Source: an uncultured Prevotellaceae bacterium
Lineage (GTDB): Bacteria; Bacteroidota; Bacteroidia; Bacteroidales; Bacteroidaceae
Direction of reading: 5' to 3'
Assembly: GCA_945828295.1 (NCBI GenBank)
Contig: CALZQV010000005.1
Span: 1-36,534 of the forward strand
Length of the DNA: 36,534 bases
Program-made: the position numbers and the translations under genes
In this document: one piece after another, positions 17,094 to 26,739 of the stretch
How the letters are laid out: each line of letters begins with the position of its first letter
Position numbering within the stretch: position 1 is the stretch's first letter
The notes under the pieces: generated by a model
Databases searched by the model: none
Told to the model about the DNA's origin: nothing
Seen by the model: the letters and a program-made list of their open reading frames with translations, nothing else

Positions 17094-19928
17094 TCAGTGG
17101 GCCTGCAGCCAGTTGCTGCCCCAGCCACAGTCGGCCACGAGCGGGACGCTGAGCTGGCATGCCGACTCCATTTCCTCGATGACCATGGCCTGCAGGCGCT
17201 CCTTCTCCTCGGGCACGACGGTGAAGTTCAGTTCGTCGTGCACCTGCAGTATCATGCGGCTCTGGAAGCCTTCGTCCGTGAGGCGGCGGTAGACGCGAAC
17301 CATGGCAATCTTGATGATGTCGGCTGCCGTGCCCTGGATGGGGGCGTTGATGGCGTTGCGCTCGGCATAGCCGCGCACGACGGCGTTGTGGCTGTTGATG
17401 TCGGGGAGCACGAGACGGCGGTGGAACAGCGTCTCGGTGAAGCCGCGCTCGCGTGCCATCTGTATGCTGCGGTCCATGTATTCGCGCACCTTGGGATAGG
17501 TGAGGAAGTAGCCGTCGATGAGCTCCTTGGCCTCGGAGCGGCTGCATCCGATGCGCTCCGCCAGTCCGAAGGCGCTGATGCCATAGATGATGCCAAAGTT
17601 GGCCGTCTTGGCGCGCCGGCGTTCGTCGCTGCTGACGTCGCCTATCGGCTTGTGGAAGATTTTGGCGGCCGTGGCTGCGTGGATGTCGTGGCCCGAGCGG
17701 AATGCCTCTATGAGGTTGGGGTCTTGGCTCAGGTGGGCCATGATGCGAAGCTCTATCTGGCTGTAGTCGGCCGAGAAGAGCTCTTGGCCGGGCTCGGGGA
17801 TGAAGGCCCGGCGCACTTCCTTGCCCTCGGCGTCGCGCACGGGGATGTTCTGCAGGTTGGGGTTGCTGCTCGAGAGGCGCCCCGTGGCGGCCACGGTTTG
17901 GTTAAATGAGGTGTGGATGTGACCCGTCTGGGGGTTGATGAGCTGCGGCAGGTTGTCGATGTAGGTGCTCAGCAGCTTCTTCAGGCCGCGGTATTCCAGT
18001 ATCTTGCCCACCACGGGATGTTTTGAGCGCATCGACTCGAGCACCTCCTCCGAGGTCACGTACTGGCCTTTCTTTGTCTTCTTGGCCTTGTCGTTAATCT
18101 TGAGGTGCTCGAACAGGGCCTCGCCCACCTGTTTGGGCGACGAGATGTTGAGCTCGGGCAAGCCCGTCAGTTCGTGAATCTCCTGCTCGATGTTCAGCAT
18201 GCGCTGGGTGAAGAGGCGGCTGGTTTCGCGCAGTCCCTCGGTGTCGATGCGCACGCCGTTGCGCTCCATGTAGGCCAGCACGGGCATCAGGGGCATCTCG
18301 ATGTCGTAGAACAGGCTTTCGCAGCCCAGCTCGGCCAGGCGCGGCCGGAGCACGTTCCACAGGCGCAGCGTGACGTCGGCGTCCTCGCAGGCGTAGACAT
18401 AGATTTCCTGCGGGCTGAGTTCGGCCATGGAGCGCTGTTTCTTGCCTTTGGGGCCGATGAGTTCTTCGATGTGTATGGTTTGGTAGTTGAGCAGGGTTTC
18501 GGCCATGTAGTCCATGCCGTGGTGCAGCTCGGGGCTTATCAGGTAGTGGGCAATCATGGTGTCTATGAACTTGCCCTTTAGCGTGATGCCGTGATTCTGC
18601 AGCACCATCATGTCGTACTTCAGGTTTTGCCCGATTTTGGTGATGCCGGATTCATAGACGGGGCGGAACACCTCCACTACCCTGCTTGCCCCCTCGCGGC
18701 TTTGCGGAACGGGCACGTACCAGGCCTGGCCTTCGCGTATGGCAAAGCTGAGGCCCACCAGTCGGGCGCGCATGCTCTCGGTGCTGGTGGTTTCGGTGTC
18801 GAGGCAGATAGCCTCGGCCTGCAGCAATGTGTCGCACAGGGCGGCCATCTTATCAGGGCTGTCTATGAGCTGGTAGTCGGGATTGAGGTCTTTAAAGTCT
18901 TTAAGGTCCTTAAAGTCCTTAAAGTCCTTAAAGTCCTTAAGGTCGTTAGGGTCGTTAAAGTCATTAGGGTCATTGGGGTTGCCAAAGGCATCGTCGAAAA
19001 GGTTCAGCTGGGCATTCTTGGGGGCGGCCTTCTCTGCCTTCGGGGCCACGGCTGCGCCCTGCATCTTCTTGCTGAGCAGGGCACGGAATTCAAGTTCCTC
19101 GTAGAGGGATTTCAGGCTGTCGAGGTCGGGCTGCGTCACGCTCAGCGATGCCATGTCGAGCGTGATGGGCACGTCGGTCTTGATGGTGGCGAGCCACTTC
19201 GAGAAGATTATCTGCTCGCGGTTTTCCTCCACCTTCTGCCGCAGTGCACCCTTGATTTCGTCGGTATGCTCCAGAAGGTTCTCGACGGAGCCGAACTGCT
19301 GGATGAGCTTCTGGGCGGTCTTCTCCCCCACCCCTGGGCAGCCGGGAATGTTGTCGGCGGTGTCGCCCATCAGTCCCAGCATGTCGATGACCTGGAGGCA
19401 ATCGGTGAGCCCGTATTTTGCCTTCACCTCTTCGGGGCCGAGGAGTTCGGCGTCTTGCTTGCCCACGCTGGGGCGGTACATCCTCACCTTCGCCGTCACC
19501 AGCTGGGCGTAGTCCTTGTCGGGGGTCATCATGAAGGTGTCGATGCCCTGGCTGTCGGCCTGCCGGGCCAGTGTGCCGATGACGTCGTCGGCCTCGTATC
19601 CACTGACCTCCAGGATGGGGATGTGGTAGGCTTCCAGAATCTTTTTAATGTAGGGAACGGCCGTGCGAATGGCCTCGGGCGTCTCTTCGCGCTGGGCTTT
19701 GTATTGGGGGTACGCTTCGTGGCGGAAGGTGGGCCCCGAGGGGTCGAACGCCACGCCCAGGTGGGTTGGCCTTTCCTTTTCGAGCACCTCCTCCAATGTG
19801 TTCACGAAACCCATGATGGCTGATGTGTTCATGCCTTTCGAGTTGATTCTCGGGTTCTTGATAAAGGCGTAGTAGGCGCGGAATATCAGTGCATAAGCAT
19901 CGAGCAGAAACAGCTTTTCCATGGTCAT
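17094..19928 (-). CDS. polA: DNA polymerase I, with a tripeptide-repeat linker
   Basis: Repair and Okazaki-fragment polymerase, 944 residues. The N-terminal 5' nuclease spans about residues 1-300. The 3'-5' exonuclease keeps its metal ligands (LDTETT, NLKYDMMVL, YACEDADVT), so proofreading looks intact. The polymerase domain has motif A FSADYSQIELR, motif B RRAKTANFGIIYG and motif C QVHDELNF. Residues about 318-347, between the nuclease and exonuclease domains, are ten tandem xND/xKD tripeptides encoded by a 9-bp repeat. Two starts are possible: ATG 19928 (MTMEKLF) or ATG 19922 (MEKLF), the latter matching the usual family N-terminus. It is transcribed from the promoter at 20002-20033. Confidence 0.96.
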   Translation of the reverse strand: MTMEKLFLLDAYALIFRAYYAFIKNPRINSKGMNTSAIMGFVNTLEEVLEKERPTHLGVAFDPSGPTFRHEAYPQYKAQREETPEAIRTAVPYIKKILEAYHIPILEVSGYEADDVIGTLARQADSQGIDTFMMTPDKDYAQLVTAKVRMYRPSVGKQDAELLGPEEVKAKYGLTDCLQVIDMLGLMGDTADNIPGCPGVGEKTAQKLIQQFGSVENLLEHTDEIKGALRQKVEENREQIIFSKWLATIKTDVPITLDMASLSVTQPDLDSLKSLYEELEFRALLSKKMQGAAVAPKAEKAAPKNAQLNLFDDAFGNPNDPNDFNDPNDLKDFKDFKDFKDLKDFKDLNPDYQLIDSPDKMAALCDTLLQAEAICLDTETTSTESMRARLVGLSFAIREGQAWYVPVPQSREGASRVVEVFRPVYESGITKIGQNLKYDMMVLQNHGITLKGKFIDTMIAHYLISPELHHGMDYMAETLLNYQTIHIEELIGPKGKKQRSMAELSPQEIYVYACEDADVTLRLWNVLRPRLAELGCESLFYDIEMPLMPVLAYMERNGVRIDTEGLRETSRLFTQRMLNIEQEIHELTGLPELNISSPKQVGEALFEHLKINDKAKKTKKGQYVTSEEVLESMRSKHPVVGKILEYRGLKKLLSTYIDNLPQLINPQTGHIHTSFNQTVAATGRLSSSNPNLQNIPVRDAEGKEVRRAFIPEPGQELFSADYSQIELRIMAHLSQDPNLIEAFRSGHDIHAATAAKIFHKPIGDVSSDERRRAKTANFGIIYGISAFGLAERIGCSRSEAKELIDGYFLTYPKVREYMDRSIQMARERGFTETLFHRRLVLPDINSHNAVVRGYAERNAINAPIQGTAADIIKIAMVRVYRRLTDEGFQSRMILQVHDELNFTVVPEEKERLQAMVIEEMESACQLSVPLVADCGWGSNWLQAH
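18887..18976. repeat. 9-bp in-frame tandem repeat in polA
   Basis: Ten contiguous 9-bp units of the form RGTCNTTAR on the plus strand (six near-identical AGTCCTTAA/GGTCTTTAA-type units, then four more divergent GGTCGTTAG-type units). On the coding strand each gives a tripeptide Phe/Leu/Pro-Lys/Asn-Asp. Because the unit is a multiple of three, gain or loss of units keeps the frame. Confidence 0.9.
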
Positions 19929-20001
19929 AAGTCTGGCGGATGGGGGTTAAATGTTTGTGGGTGTGCGCCTTTCTGGCTCCCTTTTCTCCATTCGCGTATC
20001 A

Positions 20002-20033
20002 CAAAGTTAACGAAAGAATCCGATACCACCAAA
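20002..20033 (-). promoter_or_regulatory. polA promoter (TTTG-N20-TAACTTTG)
   Basis: On the minus strand TTTG (20030-20033), 20 bp and TAACTTTG (20002-20009) form a full Bacteroidetes promoter. It lies 74 bp upstream of ATG 19928 and just past the stop of the regulator gene, so polA is transcribed separately from that gene. Confidence 0.8.
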
Positions 20034-20041
20034 TATGGGCA

Positions 20042-22252
20042 TTATCTTTTGTCGGATTCTTTGGTACCCCGATATTCCGACGGGTTGACACCGAAGAGCT
20101 GGCGGAAGCACTGGCTGAAGTAGCGTGGCGTTTGGAATCCCACCATGACGGCCACCTGGTTGATGGGCGTTTCCGTTTCGGCAAGCAGGCGGGCGGCATG
20201 TTTCAGTCGCACGTTGCGCATGAAGTCGTTGGGCGTGATGCCCAGCATGGTTTGCATCTTCTTGTAGAGCGACGAGCGGCTCATGGCCACGTCGGAGGCC
20301 AGCAGGTCTACGGTGTAGTCCTCGTCGCCCATGTGTTCGCCGATGGCCTTCAGCAGTTGCTCGACAAGAATTTGCTCCTCCTTGTTCTGCGTAATCTTCT
20401 GTGGATCGATGTGCACCGACTTGGCAAATTGGTTACGTGCCTCGTCGCGCAGTTCAAAGAGATAGTTCACGCGTTCGTCGTTCTCGCGTTCCATCTTCTT
20501 TTGCTTGCGTCTCAGGTAGTAGGCCAACAGGCTGCCGACAGCCACCACGAGCAGCAGGGCGTAGAGGGCCTTGGCCCACCAGGTGAGCCACAGGGGCGGG
20601 TTGATGGTGAAGGTATACTGCGTAGCGGTGCTCCACTCTCCGTTCGTCGACCCTGACTGCACCTCGAAGACATATTGCCCGGGCGGCAGGGCCGTGTAGG
20701 CGGCGGTGCCTTGTCCGTTGCTGTTGGTGCAGGTGTTCCACTCCTTTTCGAACGGGGCGAGGCGATAGCGGTAGCGCGTGTGGGAGGGGTGGGCATAGTC
20801 GAGCGTGGAGAACTGCAGGCTCACGTAGTTTTGGTTGTAAGGCAGGACCGTGTCGTCGGCGAGATTCATGGGATTGCCATTGGCCCAGGCGGCAGTGATT
20901 ACGACGGGCAGCAGCAGTTCGTCGGTAATGAGGGAGTCGGGGTGGAACATGACCCCGCTCAGGCGTGTGGTGACAAAAACCAGATGCCCGTCGGCGGTGA
21001 TGTGGGAGGCGCGTTCGAGCATGGCTGCCTCGGGTATTCCGTCCTCGGTGCCCATGTTCACCACCGACGGCGTGATGCGCGAAATGCCGCACGAGGTGCC
21101 GGCCCACACGTGGCCGTCGTTGTCGACCACCAGGCTGCGTATGCAGTTGCTGCGCAGGTCGCCAATGCGGGAAAGACTGTCGCCGGCGAGGCTCCACAGG
21201 CCGTTTTGCGTGCCTATCCACAGTCGTCCCTCGCCGTCCTTCGCCATGCAGTTGTATTTCTTGGTGTATCGCCCTATCTCTTCCTCGGCGGGGAAGGGCG
21301 CGATGGTGTCGGCCTCGGTGTCGAGCATGAAGATGCCGTTCTGTGCGTAGACGACCGTCCAGCGCTTGCTCACAGGGCAGGCTCCTACGAAGTGGCGGTA
21401 ATGGCCGAGCTGGGGCAGTTTGGCGTTGAGCGGCTGGAACTCGCGCCTCTCGGGCAGGAAATAGCCCAGCGTGGAGAGTGAGTCGCACAGCAGGTAGCGC
21501 CCGTCGGAGAGGAGTTGCTGAATGAACGTAACGCGGTTGTAGGGCAGCCCCTCGACGTTCTTCTTATTATATAGGATTGCCGTGCCCTGTTCCTCACATT
21601 CCACGCCGTCGCCCCTGCAGCGCCAAATGCGCCCTTTGCCGTCCACTGTGCTGCGGGCAATGCCTATCAGCCCGTGTTTGTTTGGCAGCAGTTGGGATGT
21701 TTCCTTGCGTGGTGGCACGTAGACGATTCCATCGCCGCGTGTGCCAATCCAGAGCGCTCCCTGGCGGTCCTCAACCATGGTGCCATAGACCGATGCGAGT
21801 CCCAGCGCATTGATGATGCCCCACTGTCGCTCGTCCGGCACTTCGCGCAGCAGTGCGCCGCGGGTGAAGCGTTCGATGATGGTGTCGGCCTGCTCCGGGC
21901 GTATGTCGTAGCGAAAGGCCAGGCGGCGGGCATCGAAGAGGTAGAGGTGGTAGAAGTCGTGGAGCCAGAGCAGCGAATCGCCCTGCCACCAGCGGCCGTA
22001 GCCCTTGGCGTAGGTCGTCAGTGCATAGGTGCTGTTGTGGTCGCAGGAAATCGTGTTGAAGCCCGCCCCGTTGGACAGGCAGAACACTCCCTCGCAGTTC
22101 ACCAGCATCTGTCCGTTGGGCAGTTCCACGATTTGCTGCACCTCGTCGGTGGGCAGTCCGTTGGCCGTCGTCCAATGGCGGTTCACGGCCAGGCTCTCCA
22201 CGGCCGAAAACCACAGCAGCAGGCTTACGATGAGGCAGTGTTTTGTTGTCAT
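20042..22252 (-). CDS. SusR-like membrane-spanning regulator (periplasmic propeller sensor, AraC-type HTH)
   Basis: A 736-residue regulator. There is a signal/anchor segment at 1-22, then a periplasmic sensor of two-component-regulator propeller repeats (for example GALWIGTRGDGIVY, GRLWIGTQNGLWSL, GHVWAGTSCGISRI), then a Y_Y_Y-type beta domain (about 470-550). One membrane helix follows (about 554-579), a charged linker of ~60 residues, and an AraC-type helix-turn-helix at about 643-730 (MSRSSLYKKM, then GFQTPRYFSQCFRQLFGVNPSEY). There is no histidine kinase H-box, ATPase or receiver domain, unlike hybrid two-component systems of the same group. The layout matches SusR, which senses an oligosaccharide and binds DNA directly. 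It is divergent from the lyase-like gene, its probable target. Confidence 0.85.
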   Translation of the reverse strand: MTTKHCLIVSLLLWFSAVESLAVNRHWTTANGLPTDEVQQIVELPNGQMLVNCEGVFCLSNGAGFNTISCDHNSTYALTTYAKGYGRWWQGDSLLWLHDFYHLYLFDARRLAFRYDIRPEQADTIIERFTRGALLREVPDERQWGIINALGLASVYGTMVEDRQGALWIGTRGDGIVYVPPRKETSQLLPNKHGLIGIARSTVDGKGRIWRCRGDGVECEEQGTAILYNKKNVEGLPYNRVTFIQQLLSDGRYLLCDSLSTLGYFLPERREFQPLNAKLPQLGHYRHFVGACPVSKRWTVVYAQNGIFMLDTEADTIAPFPAEEEIGRYTKKYNCMAKDGEGRLWIGTQNGLWSLAGDSLSRIGDLRSNCIRSLVVDNDGHVWAGTSCGISRITPSVVNMGTEDGIPEAAMLERASHITADGHLVFVTTRLSGVMFHPDSLITDELLLPVVITAAWANGNPMNLADDTVLPYNQNYVSLQFSTLDYAHPSHTRYRYRLAPFEKEWNTCTNSNGQGTAAYTALPPGQYVFEVQSGSTNGEWSTATQYTFTINPPLWLTWWAKALYALLLVVAVGSLLAYYLRRKQKKMERENDERVNYLFELRDEARNQFAKSVHIDPQKITQNKEEQILVEQLLKAIGEHMGDEDYTVDLLASDVAMSRSSLYKKMQTMLGITPNDFMRNVRLKHAARLLAETETPINQVAVMVGFQTPRYFSQCFRQLFGVNPSEYRGTKESDKR

Positions 22253-22333
22253 TCCGGGTATGTTGTGACGGCACTAAGGTACGGCTTTTTGTTGAAAAAG
22301 CGTCGAACGAAGGTGCAAAAATTGTGTAAAGCA

Positions 22334-22347
22334 ACGATAAAAATCGT
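22334..22347. promoter_or_regulatory. Candidate operator between regulator and lyase gene
   Basis: ACGAT-AAAA-ATCGT is a 5-bp inverted repeat in the divergent intergenic region. Its half-site recurs as ACGATAAT at 22408-22415, immediately upstream of the -7 box of the lyase gene. AraC-type proteins bind such half-sites, but nothing here proves binding. Confidence 0.25.
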
Positions 22348-22420
22348 CTTTTTCGTGCTTTTGGACGATTCTTACTACTAAAATTAAACGCGTGTGACGT
22401 TTTTTTTACGATAATCCATG

Positions 22421-22428
22421 TAACTTTG
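22421..22428 (+). promoter_or_regulatory. -7 box of the lyase-like gene
   Basis: TAACTTTG matches TAnnTTTG 34 bp upstream of the ATG. No TTTG is found at the -33 position, which fits a promoter that needs an activator. Confidence 0.6.
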
Positions 22429-22462
22429 TGGCAAATCTCATTTAATAACCTAATCCAATACA

Positions 22463-25400
22463 ATGATGTGTAAGAAGATGCTATCAATGGTGTTCCTGCT
22501 GCTCGCAATGCTGGGCAGAGCCTGGGCACAAGACGAGAACCTGAGGCTGCATTTCGACTTCAGCCAGGTTGACGGTACAAATGTGACTGACGTTGCCGGC
22601 GGCGTGACTGCCCGCCTGGTGGGTTCCGCCACGGTTGAGCAAATGGGCAAGTATAATGTGCTGAACCTTGGCAATGCCTCGGGCTACCTGAACATGACCA
22701 GTGGCACGGGCAACATCGTGAAGTCGCTGAGCGATTTCACCATCTCGGCCTACTATCGGGTTGACGACGGTATCTCGATTACGGGCAACGGCTACTTCCT
22801 TTGGTCCTTTGCAAACTCTACGTCCTGCACGAACACCGGCGGAAAGTACATGACCTACCGCCTGAATGCGCAGCGGGTTGCCAGCTCGGGCAGCGGCTCG
22901 GACAGCGAGACTGGCATTGAGGTCGGCACCGTTACGCCAAAAGGCCGCTGGAAGCATGTGCTCTATCGCCAGGCTGGGGCGTACGGCGAACTTTACGTCG
23001 ACGGCCAGCGCGTGGGGCAAAACGCGCTCATGCCCGTGCCGAGCGAGCTGTTCACCAGCCGCCCCTCCTATTGCTGGATTGGCCGTTCGCCTTTCGCCGA
23101 GGACAGTTACTTGCGGCAGACGCTGGTGGCTGACTTCCGCATCTACGACGTTGCCCTGAGCGACGAGCGCGTGGCCGAACTGGCCGCCGCAACGGCCGAC
23201 TTGGACCAAGAATACTATTATGGCGTTGTGGGCGATTTCACCACGCTGCAGCAAAAGCTCGACGAGTGCCAGTCGTACCTCAGCGAAAACGGGGCGAACT
23301 GCGCCCCCAATGCTGTGGCTGAGTTGCAGGACGTGATGTCGCTGGCCGCGTGGGAACTTTCTGCGGCACGGGCATCGCAACAGCTCATCGACCAGTATGT
23401 TGCCTCGCTGACCCGTCAGTTGTCGAAGACCAAGGCAACCAAGGGCTACCAGGCCAAGCACGTGTTTGCGGCAAACGATGATTATGGCTTTGTGCATCCC
23501 GGCGGCATCGTGTCGCAGCAGGACATCGACCGCGCCAAGAAGCTGCTGGCCGACGGCGACGAGCGCATCAAGCGGGCCTGGGAAATCCTCTGCGCCAACG
23601 AATACTCCAGTTCCACCATTGCCACGTGGCCTACGTGGACTGTGATTCGTGGTGGCGGCAGCGGACAGAACTACATGAACTGCGCCCGCGGTGCTGCCAT
23701 GGCCTACCAGAATGCCCTTCGCTGGAAAATTGGGGGCACGCGTGAGAATGCCGATGCCGCCGTGCGCATCATGATGCAGTGGGTGCGTGGGTGCAACGGC
23801 CTGGGCGGCGACACCAACATCTCGCTTGCCTCAGGTATCTACGGCTACGAATGGGCCAACGCAGCAGAGCTCATGCGCGACTACGAGGGCTGGAGCCGCG
23901 AGGACTTCGATGCCTTCCGCCGCTGGATTGTGCGCGTGTTCTACAACCCCGCCATCGACTTCCTGCGCCGCCGCCACGACACGTGGCCCAACTTCCGCTA
24001 CGCCAACCTTGGCGAGCGCCCGGGCCACTACTGGAGCAACTGGGGCTTGTGCAACGCCCTGTGCGTGGCCTCTATCGGCATCCTGTGCGACGATGTGCAC
24101 ATGTATAACCAAGGCATCTCCTTCTACAAATACGACCACGTGGGAACCTTCAAGGACCGCTCGGCGGAGAGCGTGATCCTCAACGACGGCTGCAACGAGT
24201 TTATCGGAAACCTCGTGCCCGTGGTGCATGCCCACGCACGAGGCCCCTTGGGCTACCTCGGACAGATGCAGGAGAGCGGTCGCGACCAGGGCCACACGCT
24301 CATGGCGCTGGGACTGGCGCTCGACATCTGCCAGGTGGGCCTGACACAGGGCGACGACCTCTTTGCCTATATGGACGACCGCATTGCTGCCGGACTGGAG
24401 CACGTTGCAGCGCTGAACTTCGGCGGCGTGGCTGCCGACGGACTGCCCTGGACTCCCTATAATTACGCCGACTGCCGCGGCACCATGGGCGCCGGCTGGC
24501 ACATGACGGGCCCCAACGAGAGCGGCAAGGGCGAGTTCCGTCCCTACTGGGACCGCGCCATCGGTTACTATGAGGGACTGCGCGGCGTGAAGCTGCAGTA
24601 TGCCGAGATGGCCAGCGCAGCCGTGTGTCCCGACGGCGGTGGCGGCAACTACAGCCAGAACTCCGGCGGCTACGACCACATCGGCTTCTCAACGCTCACC
24701 AGCTGGCGCCCGGCCATCACGGCCGAAGAGGCCATCACTCCCCTCTCGGGCGATATCATCTATAATGGCGAGACCCTGAAGAACCAGACCAATCTGGGCG
24801 GCCTGAAATACAACTACGCGGCCAACGGCACGAAGGCCATCCCGGCCGACGGCGCCGACATCACCCTCGTCCCGCAGCTGCCCAAGGGCGTGGAGGACAG
24901 CGGCAACTGGCAGTGGAACACGGGCGAGACGACGCGGCAGATTACCGTGAAGGCCGACCATAGCTACGTCTACCGCGTAACCTACACCGCCCAGAACGGC
25001 AAGCAGAGCCAGCAGGCCTTTGCCATCGCCGTCAGCGGAGACGCCCCGGCCGAGTACATGAATACTGAGCTCACGGTCGACGCCACTACCCTATCCGGAT
25101 CGACCGCGGAGACTACCGAGGCCACGGTGCTCAGCGGAAGCACGGTTGTCCTGAAGGTGAGCCCCACCACCGGCTGGAGCGACGACTACCTTTGGGATAA
25201 CGGACAGAAAGGCAACACGATAACTGTTTCCAACCTCGTGGCCAGCCGTACCTACACCTGCCAGTATGTCAACCAGAGCGGAGCCGTCAGCGAGTGCCGC
25301 TTCAAGCTGAACGTGGTGGCGGCCAAGCAGGCCATCACCGTATCCGACGGTGCCCCCGCTGAGACCAACGAGGTCAAAGTGCTGGCAGGCTCCAAGGTGA

Positions 25401-26713
25401 CGCTGCAGCTCATCGTGCCCGCCGCCACCAGCCGGGACGACGTGACGTGGAGCGACGGCTCCCACGGCCTGACCTACACCGTGGCCAGCATCGACGAGGA
25501 CATGACCGTCACGGCCACCTTCCGCGGCGTCACCTATACGTTCACGATCAAGGTGAAGGCTGCCGACTACTCCTACTACAACCTGCTCACCAACGCCAAG
25601 GGCTACAAGCATGTTGCCTCGGCCGAGGAACTCAGCTCGCTGGCCAACGACTGCTATTTCGTGCTGGCCAGTGACCAGGCCGACCTGCTCATCGGGCTGA
25701 AGGACGCACCGAACAACGGCAACAAGGCCCTCTTCTTCCAGTCGCCCGCCGACCCCCTGACCGACCTCACGAAGGTGTTCACCATCGAACCCAACGGCGA
25801 TGCCTACGGACTGCGCAACATCGACTACGACGGACTTTTGCTGCAGACGGAGTGGGACCGCCCCGACCAGCTGCGCACCCACGACCAGCCTGCTGCCTGC
25901 GAGTGGTCGCGCCTGCTCCTGACCTGCACCGATGGCAGCTGGACCGTGGAGAACGGCAAGTACACCGGCAACTGGCTGGGCCTGTGGACACCCGCCAACG
26001 GATACCGCGACGGCGAGGAGATTGCCTGCAACAAGACGGGCGACGACATTGCCCGCCTGCAAATCTTTGCCATCGAGAAGAGGCGCTTCAACAACGACTA
26101 CCTCACAACGAACTTCTCGGAACAGACCTCCGAGGCCGACGCCACGCCGCTCATTCTCAACCCCCAGTTCACGGGCAACGGATACGGGTGGACCATGACG
26201 GGCTCGTGGGGCAACCAGCGCTACAACGGCGCCGTGGAGGTTTGGCACAGCACCGACTTCAACTTCAAGCAGAGCCTGAGCGGACTGCCCAACGGCCGCT
26301 ACACCGTGACCTGCCAGATGGCCAACGGCGAGGGCAAGAACACGGGCTACCTCTACGCCACCTCGGGCAAGACGACCGTGAAGGACGTGGTTAGCCAAAG
26401 TTGCGCTGGCAGCAACTTCGACGCCGAGCGCGATAAGATGGCTGCCAACGACAGCTATGGATTGCTCTCCGTCGACATCGACATCACCAACGGGGCCCTG
26501 ACCTTCGGCATCAGTGAGCCCACGTCGGGCACCACATGGCTCGTGTGGGACAACTTCCGCCTCCTCTACAAGGGGCAGGTGGACACGGGCATCGACGACG
26601 CAGTGGCCGTGCCCGCCGCAACGGGTGCCATCTACGACCTTCAGGGCCGTCGCCTGAGCGCCAAACCGCAGCGCGGCATCTACATTCTCAACGGCAAGAA
26701 GTACGTGAGATAA
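22463..26713 (+). CDS. Large secreted LamG / alginate-lyase-like multidomain protein
   Basis: A 1416-residue secreted protein. Signal peptide about 1-23 (ending GRAWAQ). Residues ~25-235 form a LamG/concanavalin-like domain (DFRIYDVALSDERV at its end), followed by a helical linker (~255-325). Residues ~330-745 resemble the alginate-lyase (PF05426-type) alpha-toroid: YGYEWANAAELMRDY (~460), NWGLCNAL (~525), ESGRDQGHTLMALGL (~604). Next come two or three Ig-like beta repeats (~765-1040), then a trefoil- or binding-like region and a galactose-binding-like domain (~1215-1360). The C-terminus, IYDLQGRRL...GIYILNGKKYV, is a Bacteroidales sorting-type tail. It is likely a surface polysaccharide lyase, probably of uronic-acid-containing glycans; the exact substrate is unknown. 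The likely regulator is the divergent SusR-like gene. Confidence 0.8.
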   Translation: MMCKKMLSMVFLLLAMLGRAWAQDENLRLHFDFSQVDGTNVTDVAGGVTARLVGSATVEQMGKYNVLNLGNASGYLNMTSGTGNIVKSLSDFTISAYYRVDDGISITGNGYFLWSFANSTSCTNTGGKYMTYRLNAQRVASSGSGSDSETGIEVGTVTPKGRWKHVLYRQAGAYGELYVDGQRVGQNALMPVPSELFTSRPSYCWIGRSPFAEDSYLRQTLVADFRIYDVALSDERVAELAAATADLDQEYYYGVVGDFTTLQQKLDECQSYLSENGANCAPNAVAELQDVMSLAAWELSAARASQQLIDQYVASLTRQLSKTKATKGYQAKHVFAANDDYGFVHPGGIVSQQDIDRAKKLLADGDERIKRAWEILCANEYSSSTIATWPTWTVIRGGGSGQNYMNCARGAAMAYQNALRWKIGGTRENADAAVRIMMQWVRGCNGLGGDTNISLASGIYGYEWANAAELMRDYEGWSREDFDAFRRWIVRVFYNPAIDFLRRRHDTWPNFRYANLGERPGHYWSNWGLCNALCVASIGILCDDVHMYNQGISFYKYDHVGTFKDRSAESVILNDGCNEFIGNLVPVVHAHARGPLGYLGQMQESGRDQGHTLMALGLALDICQVGLTQGDDLFAYMDDRIAAGLEHVAALNFGGVAADGLPWTPYNYADCRGTMGAGWHMTGPNESGKGEFRPYWDRAIGYYEGLRGVKLQYAEMASAAVCPDGGGGNYSQNSGGYDHIGFSTLTSWRPAITAEEAITPLSGDIIYNGETLKNQTNLGGLKYNYAANGTKAIPADGADITLVPQLPKGVEDSGNWQWNTGETTRQITVKADHSYVYRVTYTAQNGKQSQQAFAIAVSGDAPAEYMNTELTVDATTLSGSTAETTEATVLSGSTVVLKVSPTTGWSDDYLWDNGQKGNTITVSNLVASRTYTCQYVNQSGAVSECRFKLNVVAAKQAITVSDGAPAETNEVKVLAGSKVTLQLIVPAATSRDDVTWSDGSHGLTYTVASIDEDMTVTATFRGVTYTFTIKVKAADYSYYNLLTNAKGYKHVASAEELSSLANDCYFVLASDQADLLIGLKDAPNNGNKALFFQSPADPLTDLTKVFTIEPNGDAYGLRNIDYDGLLLQTEWDRPDQLRTHDQPAACEWSRLLLTCTDGSWTVENGKYTGNWLGLWTPANGYRDGEEIACNKTGDDIARLQIFAIEKRRFNNDYLTTNFSEQTSEADATPLILNPQFTGNGYGWTMTGSWGNQRYNGAVEVWHSTDFNFKQSLSGLPNGRYTVTCQMANGEGKNTGYLYATSGKTTVKDVVSQSCAGSNFDAERDKMAANDSYGLLSVDIDITNGALTFGISEPTSGTTWLVWDNFRLLYKGQVDTGIDDAVAVPAATGAIYDLQGRRLSAKPQRGIYILNGKKYVR

Positions 26714-26739
26714 ACCAGGCGCACGGTCGCCGTGACGAC

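Noticed and set aside
24132-24145. CACGTG with GGGAAC in the lyase gene as another parS site
   Set aside because: The spacing to the AAC half-site is off by one and the other half does not match.
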